NCBI RefSeq assembly: GCF_022759505.1
Contig: NZ_CP094289.1
Location: forward strand, 3,889,530 to 3,953,529
Direction of reading: 5' to 3'
Length of the DNA: 64,000 bases
From: Georgenia sp. TF02-10
GTDB lineage: Bacteria; Actinomycetota; Actinomycetes; Actinomycetales; Actinomycetaceae
The notes under the pieces were generated by a model. That model did not search any database and was not told the DNA's origin. It worked only from the letters and a program-made list of their open reading frames with translations. The translations under genes and the position numbers were made by a program. Below are positions 9,051-17,508 of this stretch, in pieces (positions within the stretch are counted from its first letter, which is position 1; each line of letters starts with the position of its first letter).

Positions 9051-10216
9051 CAGGGGGCCGGGACGGCGGCGAAGACGGCGTCGATCAGGGACTCGGGGGC
9101 GACGTTGTTCGCCAGGGCGTCGTAGCTGCGGACCAGCCGGTGGCGCAGGACGGCGTGCCGGAGCTGCTTGACGTCGTCGGGCACGACGTAGGCGCGGCCC
9201 TCCTGCAGGGCCACCGCCTGCGCCACCCGCATCAGCGCGATCCCGCCGCGGGGCGAGGCGCCCACCCGCACGTGGTCGCCCCAGCCGGGCAGCGGGCGCG
9301 GCCCGCCACCGCGGCTGGTGCTGACCAGGGCGACGATGTACCGCTTGATCGAGGTGTCCACGTAGACCCGGCCGACCAGGTTCTGCAGCAGGCGCACGTC
9401 GGCGAGGGAGATCGACCGGGCGGTGGCCGGGGCGGTGAGGGCGCCGGTGGAGGTGCGCTCGAGGATCTCCACCTCCTCGTGCGGGGTGGGGTAGGAGACC
9501 ACCTCCTTGAGGAGGAAGCGGTCCATCTGGGCCTCGGGCAGGACGTAGGTGCCCTCCTCCTCGATGGGGTTCTGGGTGGCGAGCACCATGAACGGGCGCG
9601 GAACGGGATAGATCTCCCCGCCGATGGAGGTCTGCTGCTCCTGCATCGCCTCGAGCATCGCCGACTGGGTCTTGGCGGAGGAGCGGTTGATCTCGTCCAG
9701 CAGCACGAAGTTGGCGTGCACCGGCCCGAGCTGGGTGGTGAACTCCCCGGTGGCGTAGTTGTAGATCTGGGTGCCGACGATGTCGTTGGGCATCAGGTCC
9801 GGGGTGCACTGGATGCGGTGGAAGCTCGCCGAGACCGCGCCGGCCAGGGTCTGCGCGGCGGTGGTCTTGGCCAGGCCGGGCACCGACTCCAGCAGCACGT
9901 GCCCGCCGGCCAGCAGCGTGGTGAGCAGCGCGGTGCGCAGCCCGTCCTGGCCGACGACGCGCTGGGCGAAGACCTGCCGGACCCGGCGCAGCAGCGCCCC
10001 GGCGCGGTCGAGCTCGGCCGGCGTGATCGTGCCGCTGCCCAGGCCGTCCTCGTCGGGGATGGCGCTGCCCTCGGGTGGGGTGACGCCAGCGTCGTCCTCG
10101 GCCGGGCCGACGTCGACGTCGGCCGGGGTTGGCGCGGTCCGGACCCGCCCGTCCCCGGCACCGGGCCGCACCGTCGCGCCCGACGGCGCCCCGGGCCCGC
10201 CCGTGGGTGTGCTCAT
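9050..10216 (-). CDS. MoxR-family AAA+ ATPase
   Basis: This is a 388-residue ATPase and the first gene of the leftward operon. It has a MoxR-type Walker A (ESVPGLAKTT), Walker B (FVLLDEINRSS), the sensor region ATQNPIEEEGTY, and the lid motif GASPRGGIALMR. MoxR AAA+ proteins act as chaperones that assemble or activate partner complexes, often VWA proteins such as those encoded downstream. An N-terminal ~65-residue acidic, Pro-rich extension precedes the AAA+ core and is probably disordered. The start is ATG at 10216. Confidence 0.9.
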   Translation of the reverse strand: MSTPTGGPGAPSGATVRPGAGDGRVRTAPTPADVDVGPAEDDAGVTPPEGSAIPDEDGLGSGTITPAELDRAGALLRRVRQVFAQRVVGQDGLRTALLTTLLAGGHVLLESVPGLAKTTAAQTLAGAVSASFHRIQCTPDLMPNDIVGTQIYNYATGEFTTQLGPVHANFVLLDEINRSSAKTQSAMLEAMQEQQTSIGGEIYPVPRPFMVLATQNPIEEEGTYVLPEAQMDRFLLKEVVSYPTPHEEVEILERTSTGALTAPATARSISLADVRLLQNLVGRVYVDTSIKRYIVALVSTSRGGGPRPLPGWGDHVRVGASPRGGIALMRVAQAVALQEGRAYVVPDDVKQLRHAVLRHRLVRSYDALANNVAPESLIDAVFAAVPAP

Positions 10217-10457
10217 CGTGCCCCCAGCCTCGCAGGGTAGGTCCGCAGCCTATGTCAGCGACGGCGGCTCGAGCGCACCGGTCCTCCGCGGAGACGTCCC
10301 GGTTCCTTGCGCAGATGTCACTGTCAGTGGCCGTACCGTCGGGATTGTGGACGGGCAAGGTCAGCACAGTACAGGGGAGGTTGCACCGCACCGTCGGCGA
10401 GCCCTGCCGTGGTCCCGGCATCTGCGCGTCGACGGGAAGGAGCAGGGCACGGCCAGG

Positions 10458-11471
10458 GTGGGGCGCCTGGTCGTCGCAGCCGTGACGCTGGCCGTTGTGG
10501 CTGCTGCGGCGGGCCTTCTGCTGCACCGACCCGAGCCAGTTCCAGCCGAGGACCAGGGGGACATCACCGGGGTCAGCTACGTCGTGCTGCCGCACGCCGA
10601 CGACGAGGCGCAGGTGTGGTCGTTGCTGGAGCACACACCACAGCGCTACAAGGTTTTCATCCTCGCGACCCGTAGCGAGCAGTCCGGCTACTGCGAGCCC
10701 GCGACCTACACCGGCAGCGGCTGGCAGCCAGACCTGGAGCCGGCAGCCACCCCGGCGCCGCAGGGACGCTGGAGCAGCGAGTGCGAGCAGGCGCGGCTGG
10801 CCAGCTTCGTCGGCTTCCTGACCCAGATGTCCCGGAGCGATCCCAGCATCCCCGGCAGGTTCGAGGCGCCCCGCACCGTCGGCCCCTTCCCGGCGGAGGG
10901 GACCGACCTGTGCCGGCGCGACACCCTGGAAGACGCCGGCTCCGCGGCCTGCACGCCGCAGGACCTCCGCGACGCGGGCGCCCGGGTGCTGCTGGACACG
11001 GAGGGCCGCGGCGCCGTCGTGCAGTTCAATCTTGGCGACGGCGACCTGACCGCCGAGGAGGTGGCCTGGGCGGTGCGCACGGTTCAGGGGCACCGAGCTG
11101 AGCTGGGGCTGAACACCACCGCGGTCGACCATGACGTGCTGGCCATCTTCTGGAACGAGGGCCTGCCGGACTGCAAGAGCTACCCGCACCCCGACCACCG
11201 GGCGGTGCACGAGGCGGTGCTGCACGTCGACTTCGGCGCGCGCTACCAGGCCGGTGCGACCTGCGCCAGCGACCCTCGCGCGCGCTGGTCGCGCACGCTG
11301 AGCCCGGCGAGCGTCCATGCCGCCTGGCAGCTGGGACCCGACCAGGAGCGCCTGGGGGCGCACGTCAGGAACTACGGCTGGCTCTACAACCCCTACTACC
11401 TGCTCGACGAGGAGGGGCAGGCGGAACTGTTCCACAGTCACCAGTCCTTCTGGCTCAGTCACCAGCACTGA
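10458..11471 (+). CDS. Secreted or membrane-anchored PIG-L/LmbE-type deacetylase, copy 1
   Basis: GTG at 10458 gives a 337-residue protein with one N-terminal hydrophobic helix (residues 4-22). The zinc-site motif PHADDE follows (H46, D48, D49), and a later YPHPDH supplies a third ligand. These match the HPDDE/HPDH pattern of PIG-L/LmbE N-deacetylases, which remove acetyl groups from GlcNAc-type substrates. A paralogue lies at 13057-14118, and with both chosen starts the PHADDE motif falls at the same residue number, which supports them. An in-frame GTG at 10347 is an alternative. The helix predicts action outside the membrane. The substrate is unknown. Confidence 0.65.
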   Translation: MGRLVVAAVTLAVVAAAAGLLLHRPEPVPAEDQGDITGVSYVVLPHADDEAQVWSLLEHTPQRYKVFILATRSEQSGYCEPATYTGSGWQPDLEPAATPAPQGRWSSECEQARLASFVGFLTQMSRSDPSIPGRFEAPRTVGPFPAEGTDLCRRDTLEDAGSAACTPQDLRDAGARVLLDTEGRGAVVQFNLGDGDLTAEEVAWAVRTVQGHRAELGLNTTAVDHDVLAIFWNEGLPDCKSYPHPDHRAVHEAVLHVDFGARYQAGATCASDPRARWSRTLSPASVHAAWQLGPDQERLGAHVRNYGWLYNPYYLLDEEGQAELFHSHQSFWLSHQH

Positions 11472-11601
11472 GACCTGCTGCCTACGGACAGCGGGGTCTC
11501 CTCGTGGCCGAACTGTGCGCCTCGTGACGACGCTCGCTGCGCGTGCCCTTGGCTGCCCCGCTGACCGTCCGTTCCTTCTGTTGCGGCCTGCGTAGGCGGG
11601 C

Positions 11602-12861
11602 TCAGGGGCGCAGGTATATGCGGCGCTGATGCAGCAGGCAGGCCAGCGCCATCCAGGCCAGCACCGCCAGCACCGTCCAGGTGACCTGTGGGTGCCCGGC
11701 GATGGCGATGTCGTGGCCGAGCTGCTCGGCGAGCCCGGGCTCACCAGGCGCGGGAGGACGCATCAGCAGGGCCATGACCACGTGGGAGCCGAAGTAGACC
11801 AGCAGGCTGTTGCGACCCAGCGCGATCAGCGGCCAACTCACCGCCCGCAGCGGGCGCGGCAGTGCGGGGCGGTCGAGGAGGAGATGGGCCACCAGCAGCG
11901 CGAGGACCACCCCGGCGGCGACCTCCAGCGCGAAGGGCGCGGTCCACAACCGCTTCATCACCGGCAGCGGCGACCCACCCAGCCAGGCCGGCAGCTGCAC
12001 CAGCAGCAGCGCGGCCCCCACCAGGCCGACGCCGAGCGCCCCGAGGCTCACCGTGGCCACCGCCCCGCCGCGCCAGGGACGCTCGGGCGTCTGGCGGGAG
12101 CGGAGGCTGAGCAGGAGATGGCCAACGGTGGCTCCGGCGGCGGCGGAGACGAGTGCTCCGCTGATGGCGACGACACCCTCCGGGTCATGGCCGAGAAGGC
12201 CGCCGGCGTACATGTGCGCCGGGGTCAGCAGCGCGGTGTCGAGGGCACCAGAGGGGTTGCACTCCAGCGTCAGGGCACCGCCGGGACAGCCGCGCGCCCA
12301 GGTGGCGAGCAGCAGCGTGTGGGCGCCGGCGCTGGCGGCGGTGAGCAGCGCCCATCCTCGCCAGGAGCGGGTCAGCAGATGTCCCAGCGTCATGACCGCG
12401 ACGACGACGGCGTACAGCTGCAGCACCCCGCTGAAGCGCCAGGTGGCCGGGTCCCACGCGTTGACGGTCACAGCGTTGTAGAGCAGACCGACCAGCAGCA
12501 GGACGAGCACCCGCCGGACCAACGGGCGGACGTTGATGCGCCGGTGCATGGCGAAGGCGAGCCCGCAGCCGGTAAGGGTGACGAACACCGGGAAGATCAG
12601 ATCGAGCGGGTGCACCCCGTCCCAGGGCGCGTGCTCGAACCACTCCGGTGCCGCCCACAGACTGTTGACCGAGACGCTGGCGATCAGCATGACGCCCCGC
12701 ACGGCATCCAGGCTCTGCAGCCGCTTCGAGCCCGCGCGAGGCGCTGCCCGGGTCGCAGGTCGTTCCGCCGACAGCGACACGGCACTGCTGTCCGCCGACG
12801 AGCGGACCTGCCTGTCCGCCCCCTCGCTCAGGGACGTCGGCTGCTGGTCCACGACACCCAT
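11602..12861 (-). CDS. Heparan-alpha-glucosaminide acetyltransferase-like (DUF1624/DUF5009) membrane protein
   Basis: This 419-residue protein has about ten membrane helices and the opening signature RLQSLDAVRGVMLI. A conserved-looking PWDGVHPLDLIFPVFVTLTG follows, and then LGRNSLLVYFGSH. These features fit the acyltransferase family that includes human HGSNAT, which transfers acetyl from cytosolic acetyl-CoA across the membrane to terminal glucosamine. The first ~45 residues are a Ser/Ala/Arg-rich cytosolic tail. It lies between two predicted N-deacetylases, suggesting opposing acetylation and deacetylation of one extracellular amino sugar. That pairing is inference. Confidence 0.75.
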   Translation of the reverse strand: MGVVDQQPTSLSEGADRQVRSSADSSAVSLSAERPATRAAPRAGSKRLQSLDAVRGVMLIASVSVNSLWAAPEWFEHAPWDGVHPLDLIFPVFVTLTGCGLAFAMHRRINVRPLVRRVLVLLLVGLLYNAVTVNAWDPATWRFSGVLQLYAVVVAVMTLGHLLTRSWRGWALLTAASAGAHTLLLATWARGCPGGALTLECNPSGALDTALLTPAHMYAGGLLGHDPEGVVAISGALVSAAAGATVGHLLLSLRSRQTPERPWRGGAVATVSLGALGVGLVGAALLLVQLPAWLGGSPLPVMKRLWTAPFALEVAAGVVLALLVAHLLLDRPALPRPLRAVSWPLIALGRNSLLVYFGSHVVMALLMRPPAPGEPGLAEQLGHDIAIAGHPQVTWTVLAVLAWMALACLLHQRRIYLRP

Positions 12862-13056
12862 GTGCTTCGGCTCCCCTCCCCTGCGCTCTCCTGTGCCCGA
12901 GTATGGAGGCTAACCGGACAAGCGCACCGGGTGCCGACGACGACACGAGGTCAGGCCGAAGTCTGCGGTCGCCCGCCCTGGCAGGCCCGCCGCGTGAGAA
13001 CACCCACCCAGTTGGAGCGGCGCCCCACCTGCTGACCGTTGACCAGGTGCAGTCGG

Positions 13057-14118
13057 TCAGTGCGCGAACTTCGTCCAGAAGTACTGATGCGTGTGGAAGA
13101 TGTCCTTCTGCGTCGTGCGGGACAACGGGTAGTGCCAAACCGAGTTGCTGTTCTCAGCCGAACGGTTGACGTTCATCAGCCAGCCATAGTTGTTATTATG
13201 CGCGCCCGTGCTTACGGTACCGCTTACATCGTACTTCCAGGCCGCGTTGGCACTGGCGTCGGTTACCGTCTTGCTGCGCGTGACATCGGTGTCCATAGCA
13301 CAGGTAGCGGCTGACTGATACTTCATGTTGAAGTCCGTCTTGTACAGCGCTAAGTGTACTGAGCGGTGGTCGCTGTGCGGATAGACCTTGCAACCGTCGG
13401 CGTAGGTGGTGCTGTTTGCGAAGGTGCCCAGCAGGTTGTAGTTGGGCAGACTGGTGTTCAGGCCCAGGGCAGCGCGGTTGTCGCGCACCGTCTTGACCGC
13501 CCAGACGGCCTCGGCCTCGGTCAGGTCGCCATCACCGAGGTTGAACATGACGATCGCGCCGCGGCCTTGGGTGTCGACGAGGACACGGGCAGTTGTATCC
13601 ACCTTGTCCCTCGGGGAGGTGCCGGTGCTGTTGCACACGCCGTCCGGCGGCAGACTGTCTTCTCGGCAGATGGGTGTGCCGTTGGCAGGGAAAGGACCCT
13701 TGGTCACCTGGGGGCCGAAGGAGCCTGGAATGGTCGGGTCCGTGGCGCTCATCTGAGCGAAGAACGCCTTGAGGCTGTTCATGCGGGCGCTCTCGCAGGA
13801 GGCTGACCAGCGGCCCGTTGGTACGGGGTTCGCCGCCTTCTCTTTGCCTGACTGGTAGCCGCTCGGATACGTGGCCGGGTCGCAGTAGCCAGTCTCCTCG
13901 CTGCGGGTGGCGTAGATGAAGACCTTGTAGTTGGCGGGGGAGTTCTCGATCAGCGACCAGGCCTGGAACTCGTCGTCGGCGTGGGGGACGAGGATGTAGC
14001 TCATCCCTGTGGGGGAGGCAGCTGGAGCGGGCTGGGCGTGGACCACGGACCAACCCGCGAGAGCTACTACCAGGGCCGCGACTGCTGCAGCCAGGCGCAA
14101 CTTCGTAGACGAGATCAC
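13057..14118 (-). CDS. Secreted PIG-L/LmbE-type deacetylase, copy 2
   Basis: This is a 353-residue paralogue of the protein at 10458-11471. It has a signal-like N-terminus (KLRLAAAVAALVVALAGW), PHADDE with H46/D48/D49, a GAIVMFNLGDGDLTE block shared with the paralogue, and YPHSDHRSVH as the third metal site. The start is GTG at 14118, seven bases after GGAG; an upstream ATG at 14178 would add residues with no homology. The base composition is clearly less GC-rich than the neighbours, with AT-ending codons. That suggests a different origin from copy 1 rather than a recent duplication. Confidence 0.7.
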   Translation of the reverse strand: MISSTKLRLAAAVAALVVALAGWSVVHAQPAPAASPTGMSYILVPHADDEFQAWSLIENSPANYKVFIYATRSEETGYCDPATYPSGYQSGKEKAANPVPTGRWSASCESARMNSLKAFFAQMSATDPTIPGSFGPQVTKGPFPANGTPICREDSLPPDGVCNSTGTSPRDKVDTTARVLVDTQGRGAIVMFNLGDGDLTEAEAVWAVKTVRDNRAALGLNTSLPNYNLLGTFANSTTYADGCKVYPHSDHRSVHLALYKTDFNMKYQSAATCAMDTDVTRSKTVTDASANAAWKYDVSGTVSTGAHNNNYGWLMNVNRSAENSNSVWHYPLSRTTQKDIFHTHQYFWTKFAH

Positions 14119-14434
14119 CTGAGTCTCCGATCCATGACTTCGAGAGGTCCGGGTCTTGCAGATCTGATCACGGCCCACGTTGATGTTGTGGCCGCGGATC
14201 TACTCCTACGCACACGGTAGCCCACAACGCTGTCGGCGTTACAACAGTTGAGAGGAGCGGCAGTCCGGCGCTCTACGAAGCGACCGATGGTTCCCACTCG
14301 ATGAGAATGGCCGACGGCGGTCCCGGCACGTACACGCCGTGCTGTCGGCTTCCAGCATGGACGCCAGGGCCGCGTGCTCGAGCGCCCCGGGTGCCGGCTG
14401 CCGGTGCGACATCCCCGACGCCTACCCTGGACGG
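14119..14434. other. Divergent intergenic region with lower GC
   Basis: These 316 bases separate the leftward deacetylase from the rightward CopD/CtaG gene. The half near 14118 keeps the lower GC of the deacetylase gene and probably carries its promoter. The right end has CTACCCT eight bases before the GTG at 14435, fitting a leaderless start. No further gene was recognised. Confidence 0.5.
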
Positions 14435-16651
14435 GTGCGCACCCCAGCCCTGGCCCGCCCCACCTGGTGGTACCTGGCCGGGGCGCTGCCGCTGGCGCTG
14501 GTGGCGCTCGTCGGCGGGCTGCTCCTCACCGGGGCCGCCGCGCCGCACCCCCTCTTCGACCCGGGCCCGCTGGTGCGGCTGGGCCTGCCCGTCGTCCGCG
14601 TCCTGACCGACGCCGGCGCCGCCCTGACCCTGGGGGCGGCGGCGCTCTGCGCGTTCGTCCTGGCCCGCCCCGAGCGGCGCGGCGCCGGCCGGGCGGCGGC
14701 CGGGGCCGCGCCGTCAGCGCCGGCGGCCGATCGTGCAGCACCTGGGGCCGACCGTGCAGCATCTGGGGCCGACCGTGCAGCATCTGGGGCCGACCGTGCA
14801 GCATCTGGGGCCGACCGTGCAGCATCTGGGGCCGATCGTGCAGCGCCCGGGACCGCCCCGGCAGCGAAGGGCTCCGGCGCCGCCTGGACCCGCGCCGCCC
14901 GCACCGGCGCGGTGGCCGCCGTCGGCTGGGCGCTGGCCCAGCTCGCCCACCTGCTCCTCACCCACGCCTCCGTCGCCGGCACCGGCCTGGGCGGGCCCGA
15001 CTACGGCCGGCAGCTGGCGCAGTTCCTCACCGAGATCCCTCTCGGCCAGACCCTGCTGTGGGCGACGCTGCTGACCGCCCTGGTGCCGCTGGCCGCCGTC
15101 GCCGTCGCGGGCTACGGCACCGCCCTGACGACCCTCGTCCTCGGCCTGGCCGCCCTGGTGCCGGTGGCCCTGACCGGGCACGCGGCCGGCGCGGCGAGCC
15201 ACGAGCTGGCTGTGTCCTCCTGGTGGATGCACGCCGCCGGCGTCGCGCTCTGGGTCGGCGGGCTGGCCGTGCTCTGCCTGGCCGCGCCGGCCGCCGAGAC
15301 CGCCCTGGCCCCGGTGGTGGCGCGGTACTCCGCCCTGGCGCTGTGGTGCTTCGTCCTCGTCGCCTTCTCCGGCGTCGCGAACGCCGCCGTCCGGCTGACC
15401 TCCCCCGCCGAGCTCCTCACCCACCCCTACGGCCGCCTGCTGCTGGTCAAGATCGTCCTGATGGCGCTGCTCGGGCTGGCCGGGTGGATGCACCGCCGGG
15501 CCGTGATCCCCGCCCTGGCCGGGGCCGACGGCGCCGCGGCCCGCCGGCGCTTCTGGCGGCTCGCCGGCGGGGAGGTGCTCCTGATGGGCGCCGTGGTCGG
15601 CGTCGCGGTGGCGCTGGGCTCCTCCGCCCCGCCGGTGCCTCAGGACCCGGTGGCCGACCCGACGCCGGTCTTCCTGCTCTCCAATGCCCCCGAGCCGCCC
15701 TTCCCCACGGTGGCCACATACCTCACCCAGTGGCGGCTCGACCCGCTGACCGCGGCCGCGGGGGTGGCGGGCGTCGTCGTCTACCTCCGCTGGATGGTCC
15801 GGCTGCGCCGGCGGGGGGACGCGTGGTCCGCGCCGCGGACGGTCGCCTGGGTGGCCGGGCTGCTGCTCTTCGCCTGGGTGACCAACGGCGGCCCGCGGGT
15901 GTACGGCTCGGTGCTGTTCAGCGCGCACATGATCGAGCACATGCTGCTCGTCATGGTGGTGCCGATCTTCCTCGTCCTCGGCGCGCCGATCACCCTGGCG
16001 CTGCGGGCGCTGCCCCGCCGGCGGGACGGCTCGCGCGGGCCGCGGGAGTGGCTGCTGGCCCTGGTGCAGTCCCGGTGGGCGGGGTTCTTCTCCCACCCGG
16101 TGGTCGCCGCGGTGAACTTCGCCGGCTCACTCGTCGTCTTCTACTACACGCCGCTGTTCGAGCTGGCCCTGACCACGCACGTGGGCCACGTGCTGATGAT
16201 CGTCCACTTCACCCTCGCCGGGTACCTCTTCGCCAACGCGCTGATCGGGATCGACCCCGGCCCCACCCGGCCGAGCTACCCGCTGCGCCTGGTGCTGCTG
16301 CTCGGGACGATGGCGTTCCACGCGTTCTTCGGCATCTCCATCCTGTCGCTGAGCACGCTGCTGGCGGCCGACTACTTCGGGTGGTTGGGCCTGTCCTGGG
16401 GGGTGGACGCGCTAGCCGACCAGGAGAAGGGCGGGGCGATCACCTGGGGCATCGGGGAGATCCCCACCCTGGCCCTGGCGATCGCGGTCGCACTGTCCTG
16501 GGCCCGGGACGACGAGCGGGCCGCCCGGCGCCTGGACCGCAAGGCCGACCGCGACGACGACGCCGAGCTGCGGGCCTACAACGAGATGCTTGCCGCCCGC
16601 GCGGGGCAGGGGGCGGGACCCGGTTCGGGCGAGGAGCGCCGGCCGGGGTGA
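14435..16651 (+). CDS. CopD / CtaG fusion membrane protein (copper resistance and cytochrome oxidase assembly)
   Basis: This 738-residue protein has many membrane helices. The N-terminal half is CopD-like (HELAVSSWWMHAAGVALWVG, histidines in membrane helices). The C-terminal ~270 residues match CtaG/Caa3_CtaG (FSAHMIEHMLLVMVVPIFL, HVGHVLMIVHFTLAGYLFAN). CopD imports copper and CtaG-type proteins help deliver copper to cytochrome c oxidase, so the fusion probably serves copper supply to respiratory oxidase. The start is GTG at 14435 with a leaderless-type TACCCT upstream; the ATG at 14339 adds non-membrane sequence. A linker between helices carries a 21-bp tandem repeat. The charged C-terminal tail is cytosolic. 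Confidence 0.85.
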   Translation: MRTPALARPTWWYLAGALPLALVALVGGLLLTGAAAPHPLFDPGPLVRLGLPVVRVLTDAGAALTLGAAALCAFVLARPERRGAGRAAAGAAPSAPAADRAAPGADRAASGADRAASGADRAASGADRAASGADRAAPGTAPAAKGSGAAWTRAARTGAVAAVGWALAQLAHLLLTHASVAGTGLGGPDYGRQLAQFLTEIPLGQTLLWATLLTALVPLAAVAVAGYGTALTTLVLGLAALVPVALTGHAAGAASHELAVSSWWMHAAGVALWVGGLAVLCLAAPAAETALAPVVARYSALALWCFVLVAFSGVANAAVRLTSPAELLTHPYGRLLLVKIVLMALLGLAGWMHRRAVIPALAGADGAAARRRFWRLAGGEVLLMGAVVGVAVALGSSAPPVPQDPVADPTPVFLLSNAPEPPFPTVATYLTQWRLDPLTAAAGVAGVVVYLRWMVRLRRRGDAWSAPRTVAWVAGLLLFAWVTNGGPRVYGSVLFSAHMIEHMLLVMVVPIFLVLGAPITLALRALPRRRDGSRGPREWLLALVQSRWAGFFSHPVVAAVNFAGSLVVFYYTPLFELALTTHVGHVLMIVHFTLAGYLFANALIGIDPGPTRPSYPLRLVLLLGTMAFHAFFGISILSLSTLLAADYFGWLGLSWGVDALADQEKGGAITWGIGEIPTLALAIAVALSWARDDERAARRLDRKADRDDDAELRAYNEMLAARAGQGAGPGSGEERRPG
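14729..14854. repeat. Six tandem 21-bp units inside the CopD/CtaG gene
   Basis: Six consecutive 21-bp units run from 14729 to 14854. The middle four are identical, while the first and last differ by a few bases. They encode a heptad of the form GADRAAS. The reading frame is kept, so copy-number change would only lengthen or shorten a loop between membrane helices. Confidence 0.95.
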
Positions 16652-16757
16652 CGGGGGCCCGAGGCCGCCGTCGTCGTGGGCATCCGCCGAGCGGTCACGG
16701 GTGGCCGTGGCCGCCGTCGTCGTCGGAGACCCGCCGAGCGGTGACGGGAGCGCCCCC

Positions 16758-17432
16758 TCACTCCTCCACGACGACGTCGCTGCCCTCCAGGGCCACGCGC
16801 AGGCCGTCCGCGGCCGGCTCCACCCCCACGACCCGCAGCCCGAGCGGCAGCTCCGGGACGGGGATCTCGACCTGCAGGACGTCCCGGCCGACGAGCGCGG
16901 CGAGCCGCTCGGCCTCCACCGTCCGGCCGCCGAGGGTCACCGAGCGGGCCTGCACCTGGAGCACCTCGCCGGCGAGGACCGGCTCGGCGCGCAGCGACAG
17001 CTCCGCCCCGAGCACCTCGGTCGTCAGGCGCACCCCGTCGGTGCCGGCGGCGACGTCGACGTCGAGGTCGGGCACCCGCGCGCGCACCAGGCGCTGGAGC
17101 TCGGCCGAGGTGACCGTGCCGGAGCCCGAGACGTGGGCGAGGGTGACCGGGCTGACGAGGGCGACGCCGCGGGCGTGGGCGGTGACGTCGGTCAGGACCA
17201 GCTCCTCGGCCGGCAGCTCTGCGGCCGTGGCGCGCACGCTGCCGAGCTCCCGGGCGGCGAGCTGGGTGAGGAAGGGGAAGCCCTCGATGGTGACGTCCGG
17301 CCGGGCGCCCACCTCCTGCTCGATCCGGTCCGCGGCCTGATCCTCGGCGCGGCCGGCGACCACCCGGTCCACCACGACGGCGGCCGCCAGCAGCAGGACC
17401 AGGGCCACCAGCACACCGAGGAGTCGCCGCAC
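16758..17432 (-). CDS. DUF2993 (LmeA-like) secreted or periplasmic protein
   Basis: This 224-residue protein has an N-terminal membrane helix or uncleaved signal (LLGVLVALVLLLAAAVVVD), then the repeating beta-strand pattern of DUF2993. Telling pieces are IEGFPFLTQLAARELGSVR near the start and a C-terminal strand-rich part. The mycobacterial family member LmeA is involved in lipomannan elongation and binds phospholipids; a lipid-binding cell-envelope role is a family-level guess here. GTG at 17432 sits six bases after TACGGT, consistent with a leaderless transcript. It is convergent with the CopD/CtaG gene. Confidence 0.75.
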   Translation of the reverse strand: MRRLLGVLVALVLLLAAAVVVDRVVAGRAEDQAADRIEQEVGARPDVTIEGFPFLTQLAARELGSVRATAAELPAEELVLTDVTAHARGVALVSPVTLAHVSGSGTVTSAELQRLVRARVPDLDVDVAAGTDGVRLTTEVLGAELSLRAEPVLAGEVLQVQARSVTLGGRTVEAERLAALVGRDVLQVEIPVPELPLGLRVVGVEPAADGLRVALEGSDVVVEE

Positions 17433-17508
17433 CGCCCCACCGTAGGGGCCAGCGGTGCTCTGACGTGGCGGGTTGTACCCTCGTGCGAGGTCTGACGAGG
17501 AGGTGGCA

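Noticed and set aside
7935..11744. 1269-codon minus-strand frame that includes DUF58
   Set aside because: Only the part from the ATG at 9050 is a protein. The upstream part runs through MoxR and a deacetylase in another frame.
14729..14854. Possible CRISPR array
   Set aside because: In-frame coding tandem repeat without spacers.
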